From contig JASLGI010000049.1 of NCBI GenBank assembly GCA_030149685.1, forward strand, positions 1 to 7,084: DNA of 7,084 nt. Direction: 5' to 3'. The notes beneath the pieces were generated by a model. The model worked only from the letters and a program-made list of their open reading frames with translations. It did no database searches and was not told where the DNA came from. This stretch comes from Bacillaceae bacterium (GTDB taxonomy: Bacteria > Bacillota > Bacilli > Bacillales_A > Planococcaceae). The position numbers and the translations under genes were made by a program. Shown in pieces: positions 1 through 5,712 of this stretch (position 1 is the stretch's first letter; each line of letters starts with the position of its first letter).

Positions 1-1
1 T

Positions 2-313
2 GAAAGTCAAACACAACTCATTGCAAATAATATGGGATCTTCTACTGTGGAGATGCGAGAAGCAATAGGACAACAAACTCAATTGTGGGATAATGAATTG
101 AACTATATTTGGGGACAGTTAAAAGAACATTTACCAGATAGTGAGTTCCAACCGTTATTACAAGGACAACGAAATTGGATTCAACAAAAAGAGTCCCGCG
201 CTCAAGCAGCTTACAATCAACAAGGAACGATGAGCTTACTAGAAGGAGATTCTGTCCTTTTAGAAGAGACTCAAAATCGTGTATATTGGCTCGTTGAAAC
301 GTATTACAAATAA
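2..313 (+). CDS. LprI/DUF1311-family protein, C-terminal part (5' end outside window)
   Basis: The reading frame is open from the first bases of the window to a TAA at 311-313, so this is the last 103 residues of a longer gene. An ATG at 32 is in frame, but it has no ribosome binding site and lies inside the conserved module, so it is unlikely to be the start. The sequence follows the LprI N-terminal domain (DUF1311) pattern: a helix with LWDNELNYIWGQL, then LLQGQRNWIQQKESRAQ, then a GTMS turn and a final helix containing R and Y residues near the end. The cysteines of the mycobacterial and proteobacterial relatives are missing, as is common in Bacillus versions. Family members are usually secreted or lipid-anchored; some are lysozyme inhibitors, but the function of the Bacillus proteins is not established. 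Any signal peptide or lipobox would lie upstream of the window. A terminator follows 17 bases after the stop. Confidence 0.75.
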   Translation, partial: ESQTQLIANNMGSSTVEMREAIGQQTQLWDNELNYIWGQLKEHLPDSEFQPLLQGQRNWIQQKESRAQAAYNQQGTMSLLEGDSVLLEETQNRVYWLVETYYK

Positions 314-330
314 TAATTCATGAAAATACA

Positions 331-367
331 AACCTCACTTTCATTAGTTGAAAGTGGGGTTTTGTTT
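331..367 (+). terminator. Rho-independent terminator of the LprI-like gene
   Basis: The arms AACCTCACTTTC (331-342) and GAAAGTGGGGTT (350-361) form a 12-pair stem with one G-U pair around a 7-base loop, followed by a T-rich tail TTGTTT. It sits 17 bases after the stop codon and closes the upstream gene before the lipoprotein region. Confidence 0.85.
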
Positions 368-518
368 ACTTTCTGAAAATGAAAATACCTAATTACTAAC
401 ATAAATGAAAAGAGACCCCTATGTTTTATTAGTGGGGGTGGGAAATGATCATCCTATAAAATGGATAGAGAATACTGTCCAAAAATAAAGAGAACGTAAG
501 ATAGGAGAAAGAAAACGT

Positions 519-1331
519 ATGAAAAAGTGGTTGATGATGGGAGCATCACTTACACTCGCAATGACGCTAGCTGCTTGTGGTGACGGTGATGGAAAAGAGA
601 CGAAAAAAGAGGCGAAGAAAGCAGATATCGTCTTACAAACAGAAGAAGAATTAGTTGATTTGTATCAGAACCCAAAAGCGTATAAAGGTGCGGAAGTTCA
701 TTTTACTGGGCGAGCATTTAGTATCGAAAAAGATGGCGATTTTACGTATATGCAAGTATGGGAAAATCCAGAAGATGTAGAGAATAATACGATCGTTAAG
801 TTTGATTCCTCATTAGCGAAAGTGAAAGAGGATGATTATGTCAAAGTAGTTGGTATTGTTGGAAAAGAGTTTAAAGGTGAAAATATGTTAGGTGGCGAAG
901 TGAAAGCGCCGACAGTAGAAGCAAACTCGGTTGAAATTATTCCAGCAGTAGAAGCAATTGCTCCGACAAAAGAAACGAAAGAAATCAATGAGACGAAAAC
1001 ACAACATAATGTGTCTATCGATGTGCAAAAAATTGAGTTTGCTGATGAACAGACACGCGTATATGTAAAAGTGCGTAATGATTCTCAGATGACGATCGAC
1101 TTTTACACATTTAACACGAAATTAATTGAAGGTTCTACTCAGCACGAAGAAGAGACATTATCTGTATCTGGTCTTCCTGAGATGCCGAGCGAGTTGCTTC
1201 CAGGAATTGAAGCTGAAGGAATGATTGTTTTCCCAAGCGTAGAAACTAAAGAAGGCTTAAAACTTCAAGCAAAAGTGTCAGGCGATGATTATGATTTATC
1301 GTTTGAACCATTTGTTTTTGAATTGCCTTAA
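519..1331 (+). CDS. Lipoprotein with OB-fold-like and DUF4352-like domains
   Basis: This 270-residue product begins with a lipoprotein signal peptide: MKKW, a hydrophobic stretch, then lipobox LAAC at residues 17-20. C20 is therefore the likely lipidated residue, anchoring the protein to the outer face of the membrane. A charged Lys/Glu/Asp-rich linker (21-35) follows. Residues about 42-142 (LYQNPKAYKGAEVHFTGR, then VKVVGIVGKEF) look like the OB-fold module seen in many Bacillus lipoproteins. A second linker (about 143-163) leads to an Ig-like DUF4352-type domain at about 164-270, with the typical VSIDVQKIEF strand and LLPGIEAEGMIVF segment. The ATG at 519 has AGGAGA at 503-508, ten bases upstream. 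A small membrane-protein gene follows after 37 bases with no terminator, so the two are probably one transcript. No enzymatic motif is visible. The domain assignments come from sequence pattern, and the cellular role is unknown. Confidence 0.8.
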   Translation: MKKWLMMGASLTLAMTLAACGDGDGKETKKEAKKADIVLQTEEELVDLYQNPKAYKGAEVHFTGRAFSIEKDGDFTYMQVWENPEDVENNTIVKFDSSLAKVKEDDYVKVVGIVGKEFKGENMLGGEVKAPTVEANSVEIIPAVEAIAPTKETKEINETKTQHNVSIDVQKIEFADEQTRVYVKVRNDSQMTIDFYTFNTKLIEGSTQHEEETLSVSGLPEMPSELLPGIEAEGMIVFPSVETKEGLKLQAKVSGDDYDLSFEPFVFELP

Positions 1332-1368
1332 AAAAGATATTTTATACTATTGAGGGTAGGTGACTCAG

Positions 1369-1533
1369 ATGAAAGGAATTAGTATTGCTTTATTCGTTTT
1401 AGGCGGATTCGGCTTGTTTTTAAGTACACTGATGTTTGGTGATATCGGTGTTGCTGCGGGAATTGGTTCACTCACTGCATTGTTAAGTGGAGCAGGTTTT
1501 TGGATGGCGAATAACCGTTTACCGAAACAATAA
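1369..1533 (+). CDS. Small two-helix membrane protein, unknown function (54 aa)
   Basis: An ATG at 1369 opens a 54-residue frame ending in TAA at 1531-1533. A ribosome binding site AGGTGA (1358-1363) lies five bases upstream, which supports real translation. The product starts MKGISIALFVLGGFGLFLST and is almost entirely hydrophobic, with two predicted membrane helices at about residues 4-21 and 27-46. The second is glycine- and alanine-rich (GVAAGIGSLTALLSGAGF), and the tail NNRLPKQ is short and basic. The gene lies 37 bases after the lipoprotein stop and ends immediately before a strong terminator, so it is likely the last gene of that transcript. I do not recognise a family. It could be a partner or membrane anchor for the lipoprotein, but only the gene order suggests this. 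Confidence 0.75.
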   Translation: MKGISIALFVLGGFGLFLSTLMFGDIGVAAGIGSLTALLSGAGFWMANNRLPKQ

Positions 1534-1538
1534 AAAAT

Positions 1539-1573
1539 ACGTCGTTGTCTTAAGAGACAGCGACGTGTTTTTT
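1539..1573. terminator. Bidirectional terminator between convergent genes
   Basis: The arms ACGTCGTTGTCT (1539-1550) and AGACAGCGACGT (1555-1566) give a 12-pair stem with one G-U pair and a TAAG loop. A T run follows on the plus strand (GTTTTTTT) and an A run precedes it (AAAAAA), which becomes a T run on the minus strand. It can therefore end both the lipoprotein/small-protein transcript and the convergent permease transcript, whose stop codon at 1573-1575 lies within the T run. Confidence 0.9.
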
Positions 1574-2349
1574 TATGACATGAGTGAATGAAAATAATCC
1601 CATGAATGTTTCGCTAATAAAAGGACGGTCATGACGATAAATAAAATGCGCACGTAGCCACTGCCCCGTTTAATGGCAAAACGAGAGCCTGCAATCGAGC
1701 CGAAAATTTGAGCAACGCCCATGATGAGTCCGTAAGCGAAATTGACTTGACCTAAAATGATAAACATAATGAGTGCGGCGAAGTTACTTCCGAAGTTGAG
1801 TACTTTCGCATTGCCTGCTGCTTTTAAAAAGTCAAAGCCGATCCATAAAAATGCAAACATTAAGAAAGAGCCTGTGCCAGGTCCTAAAAATCCGTCATAG
1901 AACCCGATAAATCCGATCAATAAGACGAATAAAGCGAAATGTATCGTCGATAATGTTTTTTCTTTGGAAATATTTCCCCAATCTTTTTTAAAGATTGTAT
2001 ATACGGCGACGACTGCTAACATGACGAGCATGACTGGTTTTAATATTTCTGGGTCGACGATAGAGACGACATAGGCGCCGAGTACAGACCCGATAAAGGT
2101 AACAGGTAATAGTTTTCCGAGCGTTTTTAAGTCGAGATGACCGGAGCGGAAAAACATAATGCTACTTGTAAATGAACCGAGAGAGCTTGCGAGTTTATTT
2201 GTTGCAATCGCAGCAGATGGTGAAAGTCCAGTAAACATGAGAGCGGGTAAAGTAATGAGTCCGCCACCACCGACGACAGAATCGATAAATGCGGCGATAA
2301 AGCCGAATGTAATCAGTAAAATAATAATGGATGGGTCGAGTTCGAACAT
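1573..2349 (-). CDS. TauE/SafE-family membrane permease (YfcA-like)
   Basis: The 258-residue product has about eight hydrophobic helices and the duplicated signature of the TauE/SafE (formerly DUF81) family. The first copy, FIDSVVGGGG then LITLPAL and AIATNKLASSLGSF, covers residues 21-60. The second, FYDGFLGPGTGS then DFLKAAGNAKVLNFGSNF, covers 150-190. Family members move small anions such as sulfite, sulfoacetate or other organic anions across the cytoplasmic membrane, but many are unassigned and the substrate here cannot be read from sequence. Length is typical for the YfcA subgroup. The ATG at 2349 is preceded, on the minus strand, by AAAGGA seven bases upstream. The gene is monocistronic: its own promoter overlaps a cre-like site in the divergent spacer, and it ends at the shared terminator at 1539-1573. 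The placement of cre suggests repression by CcpA when preferred sugars are present. Confidence 0.88.
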   Translation of the reverse strand: MFELDPSIIILLITFGFIAAFIDSVVGGGGLITLPALMFTGLSPSAAIATNKLASSLGSFTSSIMFFRSGHLDLKTLGKLLPVTFIGSVLGAYVVSIVDPEILKPVMLVMLAVVAVYTIFKKDWGNISKEKTLSTIHFALFVLLIGFIGFYDGFLGPGTGSFLMFAFLWIGFDFLKAAGNAKVLNFGSNFAALIMFIILGQVNFAYGLIMGVAQIFGSIAGSRFAIKRGSGYVRILFIVMTVLLLAKHSWDYFHSLMS

Positions 2350-2378
2350 AGCTTTGTCCTTTCCTACGTAATGGTTCT

Positions 2379-2407
2379 ATCGTAAAGAAAAAAATGATAA
2401 ATGTAAA
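2379..2407 (-). promoter_or_regulatory. Sigma-A-type promoter for the TauE/SafE permease
   Basis: On the minus strand, -35 TTTACA (2402-2407) and -10 TACGAT (2379-2384) are separated by exactly 17 bases (2385-2401). The distance to the ATG at 2349 leaves room for a short leader with the ribosome binding site. The match is 5 of 6 to TTGACA and 4 of 6 to TATAAT. Confidence 0.6.
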
Positions 2408-2415
2408 CGCTTTAT
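2401..2415. promoter_or_regulatory. Candidate CcpA cre site overlapping the permease -35
   Basis: The sequence ATGTAAACGCTTTAT fits the Bacillus cre consensus WTGNAANCGNWNNCW at every defined position but one (A where C is expected near the 3' side). It covers the whole -35 hexamer of the permease promoter, a position at which CcpA would block RNA polymerase. It lies between two divergent genes, so the zinc-ribbon gene on the plus strand could also be affected. This is a pattern match only. Confidence 0.5.
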
Positions 2416-2476
2416 TGAATAATGAGTAGTATATTCCTTTTTCTTTCGATAAGATAAGAAAAAAGGAGGAGATTAT

Positions 2477-2800
2477 ATGACATTGCCTGTTTGTGCACAT
2501 TGCGGATATGAATGGACGTGGAAGCAATCGATGCAACGGTATTTAGCAATGCAACATATCGACCACGGCATGAAGTGTCCGTCTTGTCATCATCAACAAT
2601 ACATTACGAAAAAAGTTCATCGCCGATTAGCGACGATTCGTTTCATTCCTTACATTTTGACGATTTTCAGTATCTTTTTATTCTCTTTACCCATGGCTAT
2701 TTTAATTTTAATCGTATCGATCATTGGGATGGTTGGAATTCACCCATTCGTGATGACATTATCGAATGAGAAAGAACCACCTGAAAAGCCTCTATGGTAA
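2477..2800 (+). CDS. Small CxxC-CxxC zinc-ribbon membrane protein
   Basis: The 107-residue product begins with a likely zinc ribbon: CAHC at residues 6-9 and CPSC at 34-37, with the conserved context YEWTWKQ after the first pair and QQYIT after the second. This matches the small Bacillus family known as CXXC-20-CXXC (TIGR04104, from memory). A basic stretch (KKVHRRLATIR, 45-55) then leads into two closely spaced hydrophobic segments at about 56-72 and 73-93, followed by a charged, proline-containing tail. The likely topology is a cytosolic ribbon held at the membrane by a hairpin. The start at 2477 is well supported by a perfect AAGGAGG at 2463-2469, seven bases upstream. The gene is divergent from the permease, stands alone and ends at its own terminator. 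Function is unknown; no enzymatic motif is visible. No convincing promoter was found in the spacer for this direction. Confidence 0.8.
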   Translation: MTLPVCAHCGYEWTWKQSMQRYLAMQHIDHGMKCPSCHHQQYITKKVHRRLATIRFIPYILTIFSIFLFSLPMAILILIVSIIGMVGIHPFVMTLSNEKEPPEKPLW

Positions 2801-2803
2801 AGA

Positions 2804-2845
2804 AAAGCATCACAGCTACGGAAAACTCCGCAGTTGTGATGCTTT
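2804..2845. terminator. Bidirectional terminator between convergent genes
   Basis: The arms AAAGCATCACAGCT (2804-2817) and AGTTGTGATGCTTT (2832-2845) pair over 14 bases with one G-U pair. An A-C mismatch and an inner CGGA/TCCG stem follow, closed by an AAAC loop. T-rich sequence on the plus side (CTTTCTTA) and on the minus side (CTTTTCTTTACC) lets it end both the zinc-ribbon gene and the msrC-peptidase operon, whose last stop codon is at 2847-2849. Confidence 0.88.
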
Positions 2846-2846
2846 C

Positions 2847-4034
2847 TTATGAGGCAGGTGATGCTTTCACTTCAAACATTTGACGAGGTTGTTTAGCTAA
2901 TGATGAGACACTTTGAATGAATAAATTAGTCCGTTCAATGAGTGACGGAATTAGCATATATTCGTGTTTACTATGTTGTCCGCCACCGATTGGTCCGAGT
3001 CCATCGACAGTCGGTATACCGAGTGCGGCAGGAAATGATGCATCCGACCCTCCGCCAGTTGACGTATGCGAAAGAGGAATGTTCAATTGTTTCGCTTGAT
3101 ACTCAATAAATTGAACGAGTTGCATATTTTTTTCCGTTAATGGCATCGGCGGACGACTGATCGTGCCTGTGAGCGTCGTCGTCGTATGGTCGATGACAGT
3201 CTCTTTACAAATTTTTTGCAATTGTTGTTCGACCCAATTTGCTTGTTCGGGATGGGTGATTCGTACGTCAATTGTTGCTTTCGCAATCGGTGAGATGACA
3301 TTACTTGCAATCCCGCCTTTCGTTTCAACGACATTGACATGAATGCCTTCTTCAGGACGAGATAGCGCATCAACGGCGATAATTTTATGAGCGAGCTCTC
3401 GAATGGCACTTCGCCCTTTTTCAGGCTCAATTCCTGAATGAGCAGCTTTTCCTTTTACATTGATATGATACGTCCCGACACCACGTCGAGCGCTGACGAT
3501 CGATCCGTCTTTACGTGCAGGTTCTAGGACGAGTGCACACATTTTATCGCGTGCGTGTTTTTCAATGAGTTGTCTCGAACTATCTGACCCGATTTCTTCA
3601 TCGCTATTGAAAATAATTTGCACATGTTTATACGCATCGTCTCCACGTTCGATCAATTTTCGCATAGCGTAGTAGACGAGTACGAGACTTCCTTTCATAT
3701 CGACGACACCAGGGCCGTACGCATGTTGGCCACGAATAGTGAACGGGCGTGCTTTCGCTGTACCTCGGTCGAACACAGTATCCATATGCCCGAGAATTAA
3801 AATTTTAGGGCGCAATGCTTCTTCGTGTTGAATGACTAAATGATTCCCTTGATTTTTATTTAATATCGTATGCACGTGAAAGCCGAGTGCTTCGAATTTT
3901 TGTTTAAGTAACTGAGCAACTGAGTCGACGCCTTCTTTATCGTCAGAGCCACTATCGATATTGACGAGTTGTTCTAACAATTGAAGCATGTCAGTCGCCT
4001 CTTTTTGAACGTAATTCATTATTGCAGGGGGCAT
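2847..4034 (-). CDS. M20-family metallopeptidase, carboxypeptidase G2-like
   Basis: This cytosolic two-zinc hydrolase belongs to the M20A group nearest carboxypeptidase G2, which removes C-terminal glutamate from peptides or folate-type conjugates. Numbered from the upstream ATG at 4040, the predicted metal ligands are H85 (GHMDTV), D114 (GVVDMKG), E149 (SDEEIGS, with E148 as general base), E173 (LEPAR) and H356 (GGGQHSKHEY). The spacings 29, 35 and 24 equal those between H112, D141, E176 and E200 in carboxypeptidase G2. The dimerisation-domain motif AAHSG is at 199-203. The exact substrate is not readable, and M20 dipeptidases or aminoacylases are alternatives. I choose the ATG at 4034, giving 395 residues. 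The ribosome binding site AAGGAG (4042-4047) is seven bases from it but only one base from the ATG at 4040. It lies 44 bases after msrC on the same strand with no terminator between, so the two form an operon ending at 2804-2845. Confidence 0.85.
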   Translation of the reverse strand: MPPAIMNYVQKEATDMLQLLEQLVNIDSGSDDKEGVDSVAQLLKQKFEALGFHVHTILNKNQGNHLVIQHEEALRPKILILGHMDTVFDRGTAKARPFTIRGQHAYGPGVVDMKGSLVLVYYAMRKLIERGDDAYKHVQIIFNSDEEIGSDSSRQLIEKHARDKMCALVLEPARKDGSIVSARRGVGTYHINVKGKAAHSGIEPEKGRSAIRELAHKIIAVDALSRPEEGIHVNVVETKGGIASNVISPIAKATIDVRITHPEQANWVEQQLQKICKETVIDHTTTTLTGTISRPPMPLTEKNMQLVQFIEYQAKQLNIPLSHTSTGGGSDASFPAALGIPTVDGLGPIGGGQHSKHEYMLIPSLIERTNLFIQSVSSLAKQPRQMFEVKASPAS

Positions 4035-4041
4035 ACGCATT

Positions 4042-4047
4042 CTCCTT
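4042..4047 (-). promoter_or_regulatory. Ribosome binding site that sets the M20 peptidase start
   Basis: AAGGAG on the minus strand is one base from the ATG at 4040 and seven bases from the in-frame ATG at 4034. Normal spacing in Bacillus relatives is about 6-9 bases, so translation most probably starts at 4034. Confidence 0.7.
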
Positions 4048-4078
4048 TTTTCGTTTCAATACCCTGAATGTCAGCGAG

Positions 4079-4561
4079 TTAAGCGAAATGATCGGTTAAA
4101 ATTTGCACGAATTGTTTTAAATAATGTTCATCTTTTTCATCAAATCGGTCATATGAGCGGCTATCGATATCGAGTACACCGAACAATCGTCCGTTCACAG
4201 TCATCGGAATGACGAGTTCGGATTTACTCGTCGGGTCGCAAGCGATATGTCCAGGAAACTCGAAGACATTCGGTACACGTTGTGTTTCGTTCGTTTTTGC
4301 AGCGGTGCCACAAACTCCTGAGCCGATTGGAATACGGATACAAGCTGGTAACCCGTGGAATGGCCCGAGAACGAGTTCATCTTCTTTATAAAGATAGAAG
4401 CCGACCCAATTTATATCGTCTAAAAAGAAATTTAATAAAGCGCTCGCATTCGCTAAATTTGCGATGACATCTTTTTCTCCTTCAATGAGCAGTTCAATTT
4501 GACGCAGTAACGTATGATAGGCTTCGTCACGGTCTTTACTATACGGAATATTTTCAAACAT
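4079..4561 (-). CDS. msrC: Free methionine-R-sulfoxide reductase, GAF domain (YtsP/YebR-like)
   Basis: The 160-residue product is a single GAF domain that reduces free methionine-R-sulfoxide to methionine in the cytosol, with electrons from thioredoxin in characterised relatives. The three catalytic cysteines are visible as C74 (GLPACIRIP), C84 (GSGVCGTAA) and C108 (GHIACDP). Their spacings of 10 and 24 equal those of C84, C94 and C118 in E. coli YebR (MsrC). Flanking family motifs NWVGFYLY (51-58), SELVIPM (114-120) and FGVLDIDS (127-134) are intact, and length is normal for the family. The ATG at 4561 has AAAGGA seven bases upstream on the minus strand. A strong promoter at 4597-4625 drives it, and the M20 peptidase follows in the same transcript. 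The B. subtilis counterpart is ytsP. All residues needed for activity are present. Confidence 0.93.
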   Translation of the reverse strand: MFENIPYSKDRDEAYHTLLRQIELLIEGEKDVIANLANASALLNFFLDDINWVGFYLYKEDELVLGPFHGLPACIRIPIGSGVCGTAAKTNETQRVPNVFEFPGHIACDPTSKSELVIPMTVNGRLFGVLDIDSRSYDRFDEKDEHYLKQFVQILTDHFA

Positions 4562-4596
4562 ACAATCTTCCTTTCATCAACTCTTTAATTTGTACT

Positions 4597-4625
4597 ATTA
4601 TATAGAAGTTTTTATAAAGTGTCGA
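4597..4625 (-). promoter_or_regulatory. Sigma-A promoter of the msrC-peptidase operon
   Basis: On the minus strand, -35 TCGACA (4620-4625, one mismatch to TTGACA) and a perfect -10 TATAAT (4597-4602) are separated by 17 bases. Transcription would begin near 4590, about 29 bases before the msrC ATG. The -35 begins only four bases after the stem of the upstream gene's terminator. Confidence 0.8.
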
Positions 4626-4628
4626 AAG

Positions 4629-4662
4629 AAAGCGTTCGAGTCATTAATCACTCGAACGCTTT
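4629..4662 (-). terminator. Terminator of the FUSC-type exporter gene
   Basis: A perfect 13-pair stem is formed by AAAGCGTTCGAGT (4629-4641) and ACTCGAACGCTTT (4650-4662), with an 8-base loop. Read on the minus strand it is followed by TTTC repeats, a modest T tract. The stop codon (4644-4646) falls in the loop, so the upstream arm encodes the last residues of the exporter. Plus-strand function is also possible (TTTT follows), but no plus-strand gene ends here. Confidence 0.75.
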
Positions 4663-5645
4663 TCGTTGGCATGATTGATTGGATGTTGAAGACGAGTAAG
4701 AGCGAGTAGCTCATATGTGACTGTCCGTTTAGCAGAGAGTGTATTGATCGGTTCATTTTCATAATGAAGGAGGCGGTCGGTCAGTTGACGTTCAATAGCT
4801 TTTTGGTCGAATCGCTCATTACTTTCGATCGCTTCACCGATTTGACGGATGATCGCATCAAGTTGTTCTTTTTCTTTTTCTGTCCATGAAGAAGTGACAG
4901 GGAGTGCTGCAAACATAACTTCCAGTCGATGCAATATTTTTTCATAATAGATCAACAGTTGTTCTGAAGAAGAAAAGTCTGTTGCAGGCGGTCGGATGAA
5001 TGTGTAATGAGCATCTTGTTGTTGAAATCGGATGAGTGGCTCTGTTAATCGAATTTCTTGATGAATCATACGTAATTTACGTTTTAATGCTTCATCCGGA
5101 GCGGTATTCGTTAATAAAAAGTAACTCATCCGTTGAAGTGTTTCGCCGATTTGACGAGCAATATTGTGTAAATGTTTTTGAATTGCTTCTGAATATTCAG
5201 GAGGAGAAATAAAAATATTAACTGCAATCGACACGAGGAGACCGACAGTTGTCGAACCGAGTCTCGTGAAAAACGCGACGAAAAAGTTACTATGTACGAC
5301 GTCGACCATCGCAACCGCAGTTAATGTTGCAACGAGTAGTCCTGCTTGTAAATTTAATTTATATGTCGTCCAAATCGTCAAGACAGCTGACAATGTGTAC
5401 GTAATCGGCGCATGGCCGAAAATTGATACGAGAACGACTGTATAAAAAGCGCCGATTGCTGAAGCAGGAAATCGAATCGCTGCTTTTCGAATAGAGTCAT
5501 GAATCGTCGGATCGATAGTAACGATAGCAGTAATGACGGCAAATGCTGGAGGCCAGTCGAGCGCTTGACAAATGAGGGCAGTAATAAAAACTGCGATTCC
5601 TGTTTTTAAAATTCGACTGCCTCGAAAAACGAACGGTTTCAACAT
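4644..5645 (-). CDS. Aromatic acid exporter / FUSC-type membrane protein (DUF939-like)
   Basis: The 333-residue product has an N-terminal half made of hydrophobic helices (about residues 12-30, 34-46, 61-77, 80-96, 100-117 and 125-147) and a charged, helical, cytosolic C-terminal half (about 150-333). The opening GSRILKTGIAVFITALICQ, then AFAVITAIVTIDPTIHDSIRKAAIRFPASAIGA, is the conserved core of the Bacillus aromatic-acid-exporter (ArAE_1/DUF939) group, related to YqjA and YgaE. It resembles half of the larger FUSC exporters, which remove aromatic carboxylic acids, but no substrate is proven for the Bacillus proteins. The start is uncertain: the only purine-rich element, AGGGGGG (5648-5654), is two bases from the ATG at 5645 and five bases from the following TTG codon at 5642. 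The gene is monocistronic, divergent from the release-factor-like gene, and closed by the terminator at 4629-4662. Confidence 0.82.
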   Translation of the reverse strand: MLKPFVFRGSRILKTGIAVFITALICQALDWPPAFAVITAIVTIDPTIHDSIRKAAIRFPASAIGAFYTVVLVSIFGHAPITYTLSAVLTIWTTYKLNLQAGLLVATLTAVAMVDVVHSNFFVAFFTRLGSTTVGLLVSIAVNIFISPPEYSEAIQKHLHNIARQIGETLQRMSYFLLTNTAPDEALKRKLRMIHQEIRLTEPLIRFQQQDAHYTFIRPPATDFSSSEQLLIYYEKILHRLEVMFAALPVTSSWTEKEKEQLDAIIRQIGEAIESNERFDQKAIERQLTDRLLHYENEPINTLSAKRTVTYELLALTRLQHPINHANEKRSSD

Positions 5646-5647
5646 AT

Positions 5648-5654
5648 CCCCCCT
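5648..5654 (-). promoter_or_regulatory. G-run ribosome binding site of the exporter gene
   Basis: AGGGGGG on the minus strand lies two bases before the ATG at 5645 and five before an in-frame TTG at 5642. The spacing to the ATG is unusually short, so weak initiation at the ATG or use of the TTG are both possible. Confidence 0.4.
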
Positions 5655-5672
5655 ATTGGATCATTTTTTCTT

Positions 5673-5681
5673 AGTATATCA
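5673..5681 (-). promoter_or_regulatory. Possible extended -10 promoter for the exporter gene
   Basis: TGATATACT on the minus strand fits an extended -10 (TG, one base, then TATACT). No good -35 hexamer is found 16-18 bases upstream, as is usual for extended -10 promoters. It lies about 28 bases before the start codon. Confidence 0.4.
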
Positions 5682-5684
5682 TTT

Positions 5685-5712
5685 TTCGGTAATGTTTATC
5701 ATTTTCACCGAA
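5685..5712. repeat. Imperfect nested inverted repeat across the sigma-B-like promoter
   Basis: TTCGGT (5685-5690) pairs with ACCGAA (5707-5712), and inside it AATG (5691-5694) pairs with CATT (5700-5703), leaving TTC (5704-5706) unpaired. The dyad covers the -35 hexamer and ends directly at the -10. It could be an operator, or a chance arrangement. Confidence 0.35.

Noticed and set aside
415..438. GC-rich inverted repeat ACCCCTAT / GTGGGGGT, possibly a minus-strand terminator
   Set aside because: The stem is short and contains wobble pairs, the T-rich tail exists only on the minus strand, and no minus-strand gene ends here.
423..445. Sigma-B-like promoter GTTTTA / GGGAAA upstream of the lipoprotein gene
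   Set aside because: The spacer is only 11 bases and the -10 differs from GGGTAT; much weaker than the site at 5694-5718.
455..460. TATAAA as a -10 box for the lipoprotein gene
   Set aside because: No acceptable -35 hexamer lies 16-18 bases upstream (the region is a G run), so the promoter of this gene remains unassigned.
2195..2536. 113-residue minus-strand open frame across the permease start and divergent spacer
   Set aside because: It overlaps the permease in another frame and lacks a ribosome binding site and family features; its composition is that of an out-of-frame reading.
3137..3430. 97-residue minus-strand frame inside the M20 peptidase gene
   Set aside because: It is fully contained in a well-supported peptidase gene whose catalytic residues are all in the other frame.
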